Source: Nocardia vinacea
GTDB taxonomy: Bacteria > Actinomycetota > Actinomycetes > Mycobacteriales > Mycobacteriaceae
Assembly (NCBI RefSeq): GCF_035920345.1
Contig: NZ_CP109149.1
Location: 7,378,001 to 7,442,000 of the forward strand
DNA: 64,000 nucleotides
Reading direction: 5' to 3'
A program made the position numbers and the translations under genes. Positions 14,629 through 23,767 of this stretch are shown here, one piece after another. Below the pieces are notes generated by a model that searched no databases, had not been told where the DNA came from, and worked only from the letters and a program-made list of their open reading frames with translations. The number at the start of each line of letters is the position of its first letter. Positions within the stretch are counted from its first letter, which is position 1.

Positions 14629-15741
14629 TTACAGCGTGCGGCGCTGTTCGAACTCCTTCTTGAATTCGGCATCATCGGCTTGCGGAGTGCGGAAGAGGAA
14701 GGCGAAGACGATCCAGCCGATGATCGCGACCAGGACGAAGCTCACCAGGCGGTAGAGGAAGGCGGCGGCGACGGCCTGGGATGCGGGGAGGGCCGCGCCC
14801 GCAGTCAGGCCGTAGATGAGAGTCGCGTCGACGTAGACGATGCCGCCGGGTGCGAACGGGATCGAGCCGACGGCCTTGCCCGCGGTGAATGCGATCAGTA
14901 GACCGGCCAGCTTCGGATCGGCACCGATCGCGTAGCAGGCGGCGCCGAGACAGGCCACATCGGCGAAGCGGTGCACCAGCGCCCAACCCGCGACCATTGC
15001 CCCGTCGCGCTTGCCGAGATCCACCGATTCCAGTTGCGAGAGCACATCGGCGATCTTGTTCATTCCCTGCTTGGCGGGGCGTTTGCGGATCCGGTTGAGC
15101 AGCGCGAGCCCGCGGCGCAGCACGGCCTCCAGTGCGCCCGGATTCTTCGACAGGTGGTTGCCCGCCCACACCAGCGCGATCACACCGGCCACTGACACTA
15201 TGAGCTTGAACGGCCCGACCCGGTCGCCCACCAGCAGCGCACCACCGACGCCGAGCAGTGCCAGTCCGGCGGTCGCGATCACACCGGACATCACCAACTG
15301 CCAGGAGGCGACGATCGGACTCGCACCCCACCGGCGGGTCTGGCGATAAGTGAAGGCGGTGGAGAACACCTGTCCGGCAGGCAGTGTCACCGACATGGCG
15401 GTGGCGCCGTAGACGACGGCGGCGGATTTGTGCTGACGGACCTCGACACCGCCCGCATGCAGCAGTTGCTTCTGCACCCGGCTGAATCCGCTCATCGACA
15501 GTGCCTGCAACCAGATACAGGCGGCGACCCAGCCCCAATGAATTTCGGTGAGGTTATTCCAGGAATCGTGTAGTCGTGGCCAGAGGTAGTAACCCTCGCC
15601 GATCAGCAATGCGAGTAGGGCGATGCCTGCGACCCATTTGACCCACCAGAATTTGCTCCGGCGACCACGTTTCGCCGGTCTATCGGGGTCGTCGGACGGC
15701 TGCGGCGCAGGCTCGCCGGCTAGTTCCCCATCGGCCGTCAC
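14629..15741 (-). CDS. Lysylphosphatidylglycerol synthase-type transmembrane protein (UPF0104/YbhN family)
   Basis: A 370-residue polytopic protein with about eight membrane helices after a charged cytoplasmic N-terminus (residues 1-35). It corresponds to the flippase-like half of MprF without the aminoacyl-transferase half. The family signature spans AVVYGATAMSVTLPAGQVFSTA and a second half AGKAVGSIPFAPGGIVYVDA. It is likely to move or modify a lipid at the inner membrane; the substrate is not known. The stop codon is followed at once by the two-hairpin element B1. The cyclase gene lies 121 bp upstream in the same orientation. Confidence 0.85.
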   Translation of the reverse strand: MTADGELAGEPAPQPSDDPDRPAKRGRRSKFWWVKWVAGIALLALLIGEGYYLWPRLHDSWNNLTEIHWGWVAACIWLQALSMSGFSRVQKQLLHAGGVEVRQHKSAAVVYGATAMSVTLPAGQVFSTAFTYRQTRRWGASPIVASWQLVMSGVIATAGLALLGVGGALLVGDRVGPFKLIVSVAGVIALVWAGNHLSKNPGALEAVLRRGLALLNRIRKRPAKQGMNKIADVLSQLESVDLGKRDGAMVAGWALVHRFADVACLGAACYAIGADPKLAGLLIAFTAGKAVGSIPFAPGGIVYVDATLIYGLTAGAALPASQAVAAAFLYRLVSFVLVAIIGWIVFAFLFRTPQADDAEFKKEFEQRRTL

Positions 15742-15862
15742 TCGGTCAGCCTAACGAACCGACTGTTTCGCTGTCTGCATCGACGTGCGGAGCACGTATC
15801 TGATCGGCGGTGATCCCGGGGCCCTCCGTGGTTACGCAGGCTGCCTTCTCCGTGCCCGGCCG

Positions 15863-17413
15863 CTAGCGACTGCTTGCAGGTCGCTCGAAAAAACCAGCTC
15901 GCACCGCGGCCCCATCCTTCGGCCAGGCCAACCTGGTCTTTCGTCGCCGGCCGCGCAGCTGGACTTCCTCGCCCATCAGCCAAAAGTCCTGCTCACTTTC
16001 ATCGGCGAAATACAGCGCGCTGCCCGAGGCGAGTACGCGGCCGGGTTGATCCTTGGCCAGTTCGGTCAGGCGTGATGCCTCGTTCACCGGGTCGCCGATC
16101 ACGGTGTATTCGAAACGGTTTGCGGCGCCGATATTTCCGGCGACCGCCAGGCCCGCCGAAACTCCGATACCGATATCGAGTCCGGGCACCTCGCGCAGGA
16201 CTTCGCGCAGTTCACGGGCGGCGGCAAGGGCGGCGGTCGGTGCGTCCGGGCGGTCCAGCGGGGCGCCGAAGATCGCCAGTGCGGCGTCGCCGACGAATTT
16301 ATTGACGAAGCCGTGGTGCCGGTCGATGACGTCGACCACGATGCGGAAGAACTCGTTGAGCAGGCTGACCACCTCGGTCGGCGGTCGCTCCGCGGCGGCC
16401 GCGGTGGACCCGACCATATCGACGAACAGCACGGCCACGAATCGGGTCTCGCCGCCGAGTTCGGTGCCGTAGTCGAGTGCGCGCTGCGCCACCTCCTCGC
16501 CGACATGCTGGCCGAAGAGTTCCTGCAGCTGGCGGCGCTTGGCGGCCTCTTCCATCATGCGGTTGAAGCCGACCTGCAACAGGCCGATCTCACTGCCGTC
16601 GAACACCTCGACCTGCACGTCGCGAGCGCCCTCCTGTACCCGGTCGATGGCCTGGCTGAGCTGGCGCACCGGGTCGGAGATGCTCGATCCGGTCAGCATC
16701 GACAGCGCCAGCGCCTGCATGATCACCACACCGCACAGCAGCAGAATCGAGATGGCCAGCGATTGCGCGGAGAACTTCACATCCGACGAGATCTGGGTGA
16801 CGCACAGCAGCACGATGGCGATGGTGGGCGCGAAGGTGCCCATACCCCAGGTCATCCCCATCCTGGTGCCGACGCCCGGCGTCAGCGTGTGGTCGAACGA
16901 GCCCTCGGTGAGGGCCTGCGCGGCGACCGGGCGCAGAATCCGTTCGCCGAGCATGTAGGTGAAACCGAAGACGATCGTCGCGGCCATACATTCGGTGACG
17001 ATGACCGCACCGGCCAGCTCCGGCGCGTCCACGATGATGGTGGCCGCCAGGATGGCGCCGCCGATCAACCACAGCACCAGATGCAGGATTGCCTGGCGCA
17101 GCGGCGCGTGCAGTGCGGCCATCTGCTCTTGGTGGCTGGGCGGCCCACCGCGCATCTGCCAGCGCATGACCGGACGCAGCATGAGCGCCGAAGCGGCCAG
17201 GCTCAGCAAACCACCGGTGGTGAAAACCAGACCGGGAATCAGCAGGCCGGTGCGTCGCGCACCGGCCGCCTCACCTTCGGGAACCGGGAGTCCATATTGG
17301 ATGAACGCCCACACCAGGACCGCGCCGAACGCATTGGCCAACAGCATCGATGTCAGGTACAGCGGCCAGCGCGTTCGCATGGTCTGTTTGACCGCTTCCA
17401 AGGGCGCTGACAC
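15863..17413 (-). CDS. Membrane class III adenylate/guanylate cyclase with HAMP domain
   Basis: A 516-residue cyclase. Six hydrophobic helices occupy roughly the first half, followed by a HAMP linker (SSISDPVRQLSQAIDRVQEG) and a C-terminal CHD catalytic domain. Metal-binding aspartates are in VLFVDMVGST and KFVGDAALAIFG. The transition-state Asn/Arg pair is in DPVNEASRL. The architecture matches mycobacterial Rv3645/Rv1318c-type cyclases. It makes cAMP (or cGMP) from NTP at the inner membrane face. GTG 17413 is a tentative start; ATG 17380 is possible. The last eight residues and stop (FERPASSR) are encoded by a 35-bp dispersed repeat, so the tail is not ancestral. Confidence 0.88.
   Translation of the reverse strand: MSAPLEAVKQTMRTRWPLYLTSMLLANAFGAVLVWAFIQYGLPVPEGEAAGARRTGLLIPGLVFTTGGLLSLAASALMLRPVMRWQMRGGPPSHQEQMAALHAPLRQAILHLVLWLIGGAILAATIIVDAPELAGAVIVTECMAATIVFGFTYMLGERILRPVAAQALTEGSFDHTLTPGVGTRMGMTWGMGTFAPTIAIVLLCVTQISSDVKFSAQSLAISILLLCGVVIMQALALSMLTGSSISDPVRQLSQAIDRVQEGARDVQVEVFDGSEIGLLQVGFNRMMEEAAKRRQLQELFGQHVGEEVAQRALDYGTELGGETRFVAVLFVDMVGSTAAAAERPPTEVVSLLNEFFRIVVDVIDRHHGFVNKFVGDAALAIFGAPLDRPDAPTAALAAARELREVLREVPGLDIGIGVSAGLAVAGNIGAANRFEYTVIGDPVNEASRLTELAKDQPGRVLASGSALYFADESEQDFWLMGEEVQLRGRRRKTRLAWPKDGAAVRAGFFERPASSR
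15864..15899 (+). repeat. 35-bp hairpin repeat, copy 3, inside the end of the cyclase gene
   Basis: Carries the shared core GCGACTGCTTGCAGGTCGC, followed by TCGAAAAAAC. Read on the minus strand it encodes the C-terminal FERPASSR of the cyclase and its TAG stop. Confidence 0.88.
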
Positions 17414-17482
17414 GGTGACCAATCTAGCGTTTCGATCATCCGAGCATGTCCGCGGCGCTCTGCGGCCATTAGGCTCGCGGAG

Positions 17483-18727
17483 GTGACCGACCAGAAGGTT
17501 AGTGCTCTCGGAAAAGCCACTGCTGCGCGGTCGGCTGCTGATTCTGTACATCCGTTCGTCCGAGTTTCCGCCGAGTGGGCGTGGCGGCTGCTGGTGATGT
17601 TCGCCGCGCTGATCGCGATCACGATGGTGGTGCAGAAGCTGGCGGCGGTGGCGATACCGCTCGCCATCGGCCTACTGGCCGCCGCATTGCTGGCGCCGCT
17701 GGTGGATTGGATGCAGCGGCTCGGGGTGCCGAGGTCGGTGGGGGTCTTCGTCGCGCTGCTCGGATCGCTCGGAGTGGTCGCGGGAATCATGACCTTCGTC
17801 ATCGAGCAGTTCATCGAGGGCGTACCGCAGCTGTCCGACGAAATCACCCACAGCGTCCACGAGGTTCAGGACTGGCTGATCAATGGTCCGCTGCATCTGA
17901 GTAATGAGCAGATTCGGAATGCGGGCGACACGATCGTCAAAACGATCCAATCGAACAGGGAAGGTCTCACCAGCGGGGCCTTGACCACCGCGACGGTGAT
18001 CGGGCATGTTCTCACCGGTGCGTTCTTGACGCTTTTCATTCTCATTTTCTTCCTTTACGGCGGCGATCAGATCTGGCATTTCGTGACCCGGATCGTGCCG
18101 ACCCCGCACCGGGAAAAGGTGCGCACCGCAGGGCAACTCGGCTTCGGCACGCTGGTCGGCTTCGTCCGCGCGACGGTAGTGGTGGCGCTTGTCGATGCCA
18201 TCGGCATCGGTGCCGGTCTAGCGATTCTCGGGGTGCCGCTGGCATTGCCGTTGGCCTCGCTGGTATTCATCAGCGCGTTCATCCCGATCGTCGGTGCATT
18301 CCTCGCCGGGACCATCGCGGTATTCATCGCATTGGTGACCAAGGGCTGGGTGACCGCGGTGATCGTGCTCGGCATCATCATCGCGGTGATGCAGCTGGAA
18401 AGCCATGTGCTGCAACCATTGCTGCTCGGTCGGGCGGTGAGCATCCATCCGCTCGCGGTGGTGCTGGCCATTGCCGCCGGCCTCGTGCTCGGCGGCATCG
18501 CGGGCGCTCTGTTGGCGGTGCCGTTCGTCGCGGTGATGAATACCGCGATTCGGTCGCTGCTGTCGGAGAGTCCGGAGGAGGCGTTCGAGGAACTGCACAC
18601 CGGCGACGGAGGTCGATTCGCGGTGGAGCCGGATAAACCGGAGCCCGGCCGGTTCGATGTGGATGCGGTGCTGGCCAAGGAGATGCATCGGGAGGACCGG
18701 TCGGATGACTCGGCCGGGCCCAGGTGA
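17483..18727 (+). CDS. AI-2E family transporter (PerM/TqsA type)
   Basis: A 414-residue inner-membrane protein with about eight helices in the characteristic AI-2E pattern. An N-terminal helix pair (LLVMFAALIAITMVVQKLAA; IPLAIGLLAAALLAPL) is followed by a long periplasmic helical segment (residues ~95-160) and a C-terminal block (QLESHVLQPLLLGRAVSIHP). That last motif is the family signature. The family was named for AI-2 export in E. coli, but actinobacterial members probably have other substrates. The GTG start at 17483 is divergent from the cyclase. The last 23 nt overlap the histidine kinase, indicating an operon. Confidence 0.88.
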   Translation: MTDQKVSALGKATAARSAADSVHPFVRVSAEWAWRLLVMFAALIAITMVVQKLAAVAIPLAIGLLAAALLAPLVDWMQRLGVPRSVGVFVALLGSLGVVAGIMTFVIEQFIEGVPQLSDEITHSVHEVQDWLINGPLHLSNEQIRNAGDTIVKTIQSNREGLTSGALTTATVIGHVLTGAFLTLFILIFFLYGGDQIWHFVTRIVPTPHREKVRTAGQLGFGTLVGFVRATVVVALVDAIGIGAGLAILGVPLALPLASLVFISAFIPIVGAFLAGTIAVFIALVTKGWVTAVIVLGIIIAVMQLESHVLQPLLLGRAVSIHPLAVVLAIAAGLVLGGIAGALLAVPFVAVMNTAIRSLLSESPEEAFEELHTGDGGRFAVEPDKPEPGRFDVDAVLAKEMHREDRSDDSAGPR

Positions 18728-19910
18728 GGTCGGCGCAGCCGAGCTGAGTGCGGACGATGCGGCAACCGCGCCGCTGTGGCGTGCAGTGCAGGCATTGCGG
18801 CTGGTCACGCTGCTCTATGCGGTCGGTCAGCAGATCGCCTCGGTGCAGTACTACCAGAATCAGCAGCTGAGCTGGGTATTGATCGCCGTGATGGCGGTGT
18901 GGTCCGGTGCGTCGGCATTCATGTTGTCGCAGTGGCACTTTCCCGATGTGGCGCGGCTGCGGGCGTGGGTGGTGATCGGGGATCACGTGGTGGTGATCGC
19001 GCTGATCGCCTCGACCCGGTTGGTCGCCGATTACGGCTGGTACCACGGACATCAGACGCTGCCGACCACGCTGTGGGTCGCCAATGCCGTTGTGTCCGCG
19101 GCGATTCTGCGCGGGCCGCTCGCCGGGGTGCTCTCCGCGCTTCTGATAGCGGCGGTCATCGTGACGGTGCGCGAGCAGTGGGGCCAGGATGTGTGGGCCG
19201 ATGCGACCGCGCCGGTGCTCGTCTCCATCGGGCTGGCGCTCGGACTGGCCGCCAATACCGCGCGTCGGGCGCAGGGGCAGCTGGAACGGGCCGTTCGGTT
19301 GACCGCGGCGGCCGAGGAGCGGGAGCGGCTGGCTCGTGAGGTGCACGATGGAGTGCTGCAGGTGCTCAGCTATATCAAGCGGCGTGGTAACGAGATCGGC
19401 GGTTCCACCGAGGAATTGGCGCAGCGGGCGGCGGAACAGGAAGTGGCGCTGCGGGTTTTGATCTCCGAGCAGGGTAGGCACGGGGATACCGGTGGTGCGG
19501 ATGTCGATCTGCGGCCGCTGCTGACCGTGCATGCGACGCCATCGGTCTTCGTTTCGACGCCGGGTGAGCCGGTGCGGGTCGGGCGGTGGACGGCGGGTGA
19601 GATCGCGGCGGCGGTGGCGAACGCACTGTCCAATGTCGCGGTGCATGCCGGTCCGGATGCGAAAGCTTATGTGCTGCTGGAGGATACCGGTGACGAGCTG
19701 ATCATCAGCGTGCGCGATGACGGTGTCGGGATTGCGCCGGGGCGTTTGGAAGAGGCGGAAGCCGAGGGGCGCATGGGGGTTTCGCGATCCATTATCGGTC
19801 GCATCGAGACGTTGGGGGGAACGGCGGTATTGCTTACCGAGGAGGCTGGTGGGGTTGGGTTCGGTACCGAGTGGGAGTTTCGGGTGCCGCGTTCGGGAGG
19901 TGTGGCGTGA
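18705..19910 (+). CDS. NarL-type membrane sensor histidine kinase
   Basis: A 401-residue kinase. About five membrane helices fill residues 30-180, with no extracellular sensor domain, so signals are probably sensed in or at the membrane. The dimerisation/phosphoacceptor motif is REVHDGVLQVLSYIKRR with His214, as in HisKA_3/NarL-family kinases (HDxxxQ). The ATPase domain has an N box in NALSNVAVHAGP and a G1 box in VRDDGVGIAP. It corresponds to the kinase class annotated as MacS in actinobacteria. ATG 18705 overlaps the AI-2E gene by 23 nt. The partner regulator starts 306 bp downstream, behind a triplicated leader. Confidence 0.87.
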   Translation: MTRPGPGEVGAAELSADDAATAPLWRAVQALRLVTLLYAVGQQIASVQYYQNQQLSWVLIAVMAVWSGASAFMLSQWHFPDVARLRAWVVIGDHVVVIALIASTRLVADYGWYHGHQTLPTTLWVANAVVSAAILRGPLAGVLSALLIAAVIVTVREQWGQDVWADATAPVLVSIGLALGLAANTARRAQGQLERAVRLTAAAEERERLAREVHDGVLQVLSYIKRRGNEIGGSTEELAQRAAEQEVALRVLISEQGRHGDTGGADVDLRPLLTVHATPSVFVSTPGEPVRVGRWTAGEIAAAVANALSNVAVHAGPDAKAYVLLEDTGDELIISVRDDGVGIAPGRLEEAEAEGRMGVSRSIIGRIETLGGTAVLLTEEAGGVGFGTEWEFRVPRSGGVA

Positions 19911-20050
19911 GTGCTTGCGCGACGAGATCTTGCCGGCGCAGGTTTTCGTCGTGAATGACGACAGGCGTGCGGACGCTGCCGCGTGAACTCCCGCAGCCGT
20001 GCGGCCAGAGGTCGGTGCATACCGGCGTTTCGAGTGTGGAGGAGGACACT

Positions 20051-20219
20051 GTGACCAGTGGTAAGGCTTCCGAAGCGATTGGGTCATCGATCGCCCCTAG
20101 CTGCCAGGAGTTCGAGCATGCAGGAGGACCTTGTGGCCAGCGATGATGTGGCCGAGGCGATCGGGTCATCGGTTACCCCTAGCTGCCTGGGTGCCCGAGC
20201 GTGCAGGGGGACCTTGTGA
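20051..20219 (+). repeat. Triplicated translation-initiation region upstream of the response regulator
   Basis: A unit of 82-83 bp containing a ribosome-binding site, a GTG start and about ten codons occurs three times, with GTGs at 20051, 20133 and 20216. Units 1 and 2 encode short ORFs of 31 and 28 residues (20051-20146 and 20133-20219). Unit 3 is the real start of the response regulator. ORF 1 overlaps ORF 2 by 14 nt. The TGA of ORF 2 overlaps the regulator start as GTGA. Each start is preceded by AGGAGG-like sequence. Confidence 0.85.
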
Positions 20220-20884
20220 GCAGTGATGATGCGGCCGAGGCGATTTCGGTGATGGTGGTGGACGACCATCCCATGTGGCGCGACGGGGTTTCTCGCGATC
20301 TGGCCGAGGCCGGGTTCGTGGTTGCCGCGACGGCGGATGGGGTGGGGTCGGCTACTCGGCGGGCGGCGGCGGTGCGGCCTGCGGTGGTGTTGATGGATAT
20401 GCAGTTGCCCGATGGGAATGGGGCGCAGGCGACTGCGGAGGTACTGCGGGTGTCGCCGGAGAGCCGGGTGCTCGTGTTGTCGGCGTCGGCGGAGCGCGAC
20501 GATGTGCTGGATGCGATCAAGGCGGGGGCCTCGGGTTATCTGGTCAAGAGTGCGTCCGCGGGCGAGTTGATCGAGGCGGTGCGAGCCACTGCGGCTGGGC
20601 AACCGGTGTTCACGCCGGGGTTGGCCGGGCTGGTGCTCGGTGAGTATCGGCGGATGGCGACCGCGCCGGTCGAACCGGATGAACCGCATCGGCCCGCGCT
20701 GACCGAGCGGGAGACCGAAGTCTTGCGGATGGTGGCGAAAGGCTTGTCCGCCAAGCAGATTGCGTCGCGGCTCGGGCTCAGCCATCGAACTGTGGAGAAC
20801 CATGTGCAGGCGACCTTGCGGAAGTTGCAGTTGGCCAACCGGGTTGAACTGACTCGCTATGCGATCGAGCAGGGGCTGGAGTAG
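20216..20884 (+). CDS. NarL/LuxR-family response regulator
   Basis: A 222-residue response regulator. The receiver domain (residues ~11-130) has the acidic pair in VMVVDDHPMWRDG, phosphoacceptor D61 in VVLMDMQLPDG, Ser in VLSASAE and Lys in GYLVKSAS. The LuxR/GerE-type HTH is at the C-terminus (LTERETEVLRMVAKGLSAKQ; SHRTVENHVQATLRKL). It is the likely partner of the kinase 306 bp upstream. GTG 20216, with AGGGGG 5 nt before it, is chosen because homology starts here and the stop of the preceding mini-ORF overlaps it. Output genes are unknown. Confidence 0.92.
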   Translation: MSSDDAAEAISVMVVDDHPMWRDGVSRDLAEAGFVVAATADGVGSATRRAAAVRPAVVLMDMQLPDGNGAQATAEVLRVSPESRVLVLSASAERDDVLDAIKAGASGYLVKSASAGELIEAVRATAAGQPVFTPGLAGLVLGEYRRMATAPVEPDEPHRPALTERETEVLRMVAKGLSAKQIASRLGLSHRTVENHVQATLRKLQLANRVELTRYAIEQGLE

Positions 20885-21589
20885 GTGGGTTCTCGAGCAG
20901 GTGCGCAACGGTTGTGAATACGTGGCCGTAACGGGTTCTCGAGTAGGCGGGAAATGGTTCTCGATTAGGTGGCGCAACGGCTCTCGGGCTCCTGCGCGGC
21001 GGTTTCGGTCCCCAAAGGTTCCATTCGTGGCCCGATCATCCTGCGGGGGTCCATGTGCCGGGCGCAGTAGGAACATTCGCCGTCCTACACCGGGCACCCA
21101 GTCGCGCTAGTGGGCACCTTGTACACGAGGTGCCCGGTGGTGAGCCGGGGTGCCCGGGGTGCGTCCTCCGCCGCCGGTTCGGCGTATTGGTGCCCGGTGG
21201 TGCAATGGAGTGCCCCGGTGGCTCGAGGTGCTGTGCGGGCCTGGCTCGCCGACGTGCCTGTGTGATGGGCGGGAAACGGTCCGGATTTGTGTGGAAATCG
21301 GTGGGTGTGGAGCGGGGTGCCCCGTGGCTCGGGGGATGTGCGGGCCTGGCTCGCCGACGTGCCTGTGTGATGAGCGGGAAACGGTCCGGATTTGTGTGGA
21401 AATCGGTGGGTGTGGAGCGGGGTGCCCCGTGGCTCCGGGGATGTGCGGGCCCGGCTCGCCGACGGACCAGCGTGATGCGCGGGAAACAGTCTCGATCTGC
21501 GCGGAAATCGGCGGGATCGGGGCTGGGGGGGCGGGACTCGGGGATTGCCCTGATGCGTGGCGGGTGCTGGGCTCGGTAATCTCGGATTC
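20885..21589 (+). repeat. 705-bp gene-free stretch with a 105-bp tandem array
   Basis: No convincing gene. Three near-identical units of 105 bp start at 21232, 21337 and 21442; the first two differ at only a few positions and the third is more diverged. Before them lie three imperfect copies of GGTTCTCGA-AGG (20887-20980) and a hairpin GGGCACCT-N8-AGGTGCCC (21112-21135). The 105-bp period is a multiple of three, so long open frames appear on both strands, but their composition does not look like protein. Confidence 0.8.
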
Positions 21590-22288
21590 ATGGGTGGCCC
21601 CGAATCGGTATCCAACGGTGTCGGCTCCGGTGACGTGGTCGGCGATCGTGAGTTGCGTGTTTCCGATGCCGAACGCGAACATGTCGGTCAACTGCTCCAG
21701 CGGGCCGTCGGGCTCGGCATGCTCTCCCTCGGGGAGTTCACCGAGCGGATGGATACCGCGCTGGCTGCCAAGACCCGCGGTGAACTGAATTCCGTGCTTG
21801 TCGACCTGCCGGGCGTGCGACTCGTCGGCCAGCCTGCCGCGCCCTCGACATTCGTGAATTCCTCGCCCGCCTTCACAAAGCGGGTCTCACCGCCGCCCTC
21901 GGTCCCGTCGCAGGTCACGCCGGGGAATGTGATCCGCAGCCGCCTGTCCGGGGTCAATCGCCGCGGTCGGTGGCAGGTGGCGCCCGCACTGCATCTGAAC
22001 AACTGGCTCTCCGGTGTCACCCTCGATTTCACCGAGGCGATCATGTCCACCCAGGTCGTAGAGGTGCACGTCGACGACTACCTCAGCTCACTCACCCTCA
22101 TCGTCCCCGCCGAGGCCACCGTCGACCTCAACGCCGTCGACCTGATCGGCTCCAGCGTCAACAACAAGGTCCGCACCGGCCCGCCCCTCGGCCCACTGCA
22201 CGTCGTCGTAGAAGGGCGAATCCGCTTCGGCTCGATAACCGCCAAACACTCCCTGCGCGCCCAATGGCGCAAGTTGATGGGTAGCTAG
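21590..22288 (+). CDS. DUF1707 SHOCT-like domain protein
   Basis: A 232-residue soluble protein. Residues ~18-70 form the DUF1707 domain (LRVSDAEREHVGQLLQRAVG, LGEFTERMDTALAAKTRGEL), usually found at the N-terminus of actinobacterial membrane-associated proteins. A Pro/Ser linker follows (residues ~80-115). The C-terminal half (LSGVTLDFTEAIMSTQVVEV, YLSSLTLIVPAEATVDL) resembles the beta-helical LiaF/toast-rack-like domain of envelope-stress proteins. There is no membrane segment. Function unknown; a link to the upstream two-component system is possible by position only. ATG 21590 is preferred over the upstream GTG. Confidence 0.8.
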   Translation: MGGPESVSNGVGSGDVVGDRELRVSDAEREHVGQLLQRAVGLGMLSLGEFTERMDTALAAKTRGELNSVLVDLPGVRLVGQPAAPSTFVNSSPAFTKRVSPPPSVPSQVTPGNVIRSRLSGVNRRGRWQVAPALHLNNWLSGVTLDFTEAIMSTQVVEVHVDDYLSSLTLIVPAEATVDLNAVDLIGSSVNNKVRTGPPLGPLHVVVEGRIRFGSITAKHSLRAQWRKLMGS

Positions 22289-22292
22289 CGCG

Positions 22293-22314
22293 GACCGACT
22301 CGGTGCGGTCGGTC
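22293..22314 (+). terminator. Possible terminator hairpin after the DUF1707 gene
   Basis: GACCGAC-N8-GTCGGTC five bases after the stop codon. No T-run follows, so it may be an inefficient terminator or an mRNA-end hairpin. Confidence 0.4.
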
Positions 22315-22576
22315 GCCGGGCAGCTCGGGGCGCGGAAGCTCGAACGGCGCAGGCGCGTTGCGGGCAGCAAATTCCGTGCGTTCGGCGGTCTAGCAGCGCG
22401 GATCGCGCAAGTCCGATGAGTGAGGCGCAATTGCTCGGTGCGGCGGCTAGGTCTTCGCTGCACACTGGTCAGCAGTGGCCGCTGTGGCACAACTCGCCGA
22501 TAGCGCCCGCGGCGATGCGGCAAAGCACCTGCGGCTGACGCTGAACTGCCGTGATCGAGCGGGATCTCGACGCCGA

Positions 22577-23767
22577 TCAGGTGTTGACGCCGATGCGGCG
22601 GGCGAAGGCGCGCAACGGGACTCGGCGGTCGTGATCCAGTAGTTCGGAGACGATGTGCCGGGGCAGGGACTGGTATTTGATCCAGTCGGCGCCGCCGACG
22701 CGTTCGGCGTCGAGCAGGGCGGCGAGGGCGCGCTTGTGCTGACCGGTGCGGGTCAGGGCGACGGCCGTATCGGTGAGGTGGCGGGCGCGGGAGGCCTGGG
22801 GCAGACCGCAGTTCGCGGGCATATCCTGGGCGGCGGTCAGTGCCTCCGGATAGCGTTCGGAGCTGATATTCACATCGACCGTCTGCATGACGACTTGTGA
22901 AGGGCCGAAATAGGTTTCGTAATCGTGACGATCTACGCCGATGCGCAGCGCGACTTCACCCGCCGCTTGGACCAGCGACAATGCTTCGGGAACATCCTGC
23001 GATCGACCGGCCGCGGTCGCGCCCTGCAGTACCAGCGATCCGTACGCGGACAGGTGTGCCGGAGCTTCATCACCCTCGGGCTCCAGATCCGCCGCCGCAC
23101 GCAGCGCGACCTTGCGCGACTCCTCGTAGCGGCCCTGCACCAGCAGCTGCCAGGCGACCGAGCCGCGCACGGTGGCCAGCAGCAGCGGATCATTGCCGAG
23201 CTCGGCGGCGGCCAGTGCCTGCCGGATCGCGAGGAACGCCGGATCGGTCTGCCCGAGATGGACCAGGGTGCAGCCGGTGACCCAATACATCCGTGCGAGT
23301 AGTTCATTCGCGGATGCGACCGCGCCGTTGCGAGCGGCGTGCACTGTTGCCCGCAACTGGGTGAGCCCGGTCGGCAGGATCGAGGTCAGCAGTTCGTAGC
23401 GGCCGGTCCAGTAGGCGCCCCACGCGTAATCGACTGCGCGACTGCCCTCGTCGAGGCCGACCGCATCCTCATCCGGAATCTCACCGAGCAGATCGTCGAC
23501 CGGGGTCAGGGCGCGCCGGATCGCGACGATACCGGCATCGGGATTGCCGGAGGGAATGCCGTGTCGCTTGCCCACGAGGTCGGAGATGTCGACATCCAGT
23601 GCGCGCGCGAGTTTTTGCAGACTGGCGATCGACGCGGTCTGGCGGCCACCCTGTTCCAGTTTGCGCACCAGATCCACGCTGACACCGGCTTGGTCGGCGA
23701 GTTGGCGCTGGGTGAGCGCCTTTCCACGGAAGAGCCTTATCCGCACGCCGATCGACGAATCGTCCAT
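22577..23767 (-). CDS. XRE-type regulator with TPR-like sensor domain
   Basis: A 396-residue protein. Residues 1-65 are an HTH_3 domain (LTQRQLADQAGVSVDLVRKLEQ, then LQKLARALDVDISDLVG). The rest is all-helical with tetratricopeptide-like spacing (RALTPVDDLLGEIPDEDAVG, LLARMYWVTGCTLVHLGQTD, TAVALTRTGQHKRALAALLD). This layout is frequent in streptomycetes and nocardiae, where such regulators are thought to respond to a small molecule or peptide. It is divergent from the small Cys-containing ORF and the unknown gene after it, its most likely targets. ATG 23767 begins right at the HTH. Confidence 0.85.
   Translation of the reverse strand: MDDSSIGVRIRLFRGKALTQRQLADQAGVSVDLVRKLEQGGRQTASIASLQKLARALDVDISDLVGKRHGIPSGNPDAGIVAIRRALTPVDDLLGEIPDEDAVGLDEGSRAVDYAWGAYWTGRYELLTSILPTGLTQLRATVHAARNGAVASANELLARMYWVTGCTLVHLGQTDPAFLAIRQALAAAELGNDPLLLATVRGSVAWQLLVQGRYEESRKVALRAAADLEPEGDEAPAHLSAYGSLVLQGATAAGRSQDVPEALSLVQAAGEVALRIGVDRHDYETYFGPSQVVMQTVDVNISSERYPEALTAAQDMPANCGLPQASRARHLTDTAVALTRTGQHKRALAALLDAERVGGADWIKYQSLPRHIVSELLDHDRRVPLRAFARRIGVNT

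Noticed and set aside
16313..17410. 365-codon plus-strand ORF opposite the cyclase
   Set aside because: Antisense to conserved cyclase and membrane domains; composition dominated by Arg, His and Gln.
18378..20087. 569-codon minus-strand ORF opposite the transporter and kinase
   Set aside because: It is antisense to two well-supported genes, rich in Arg, Pro and His, and has no recognisable domain.
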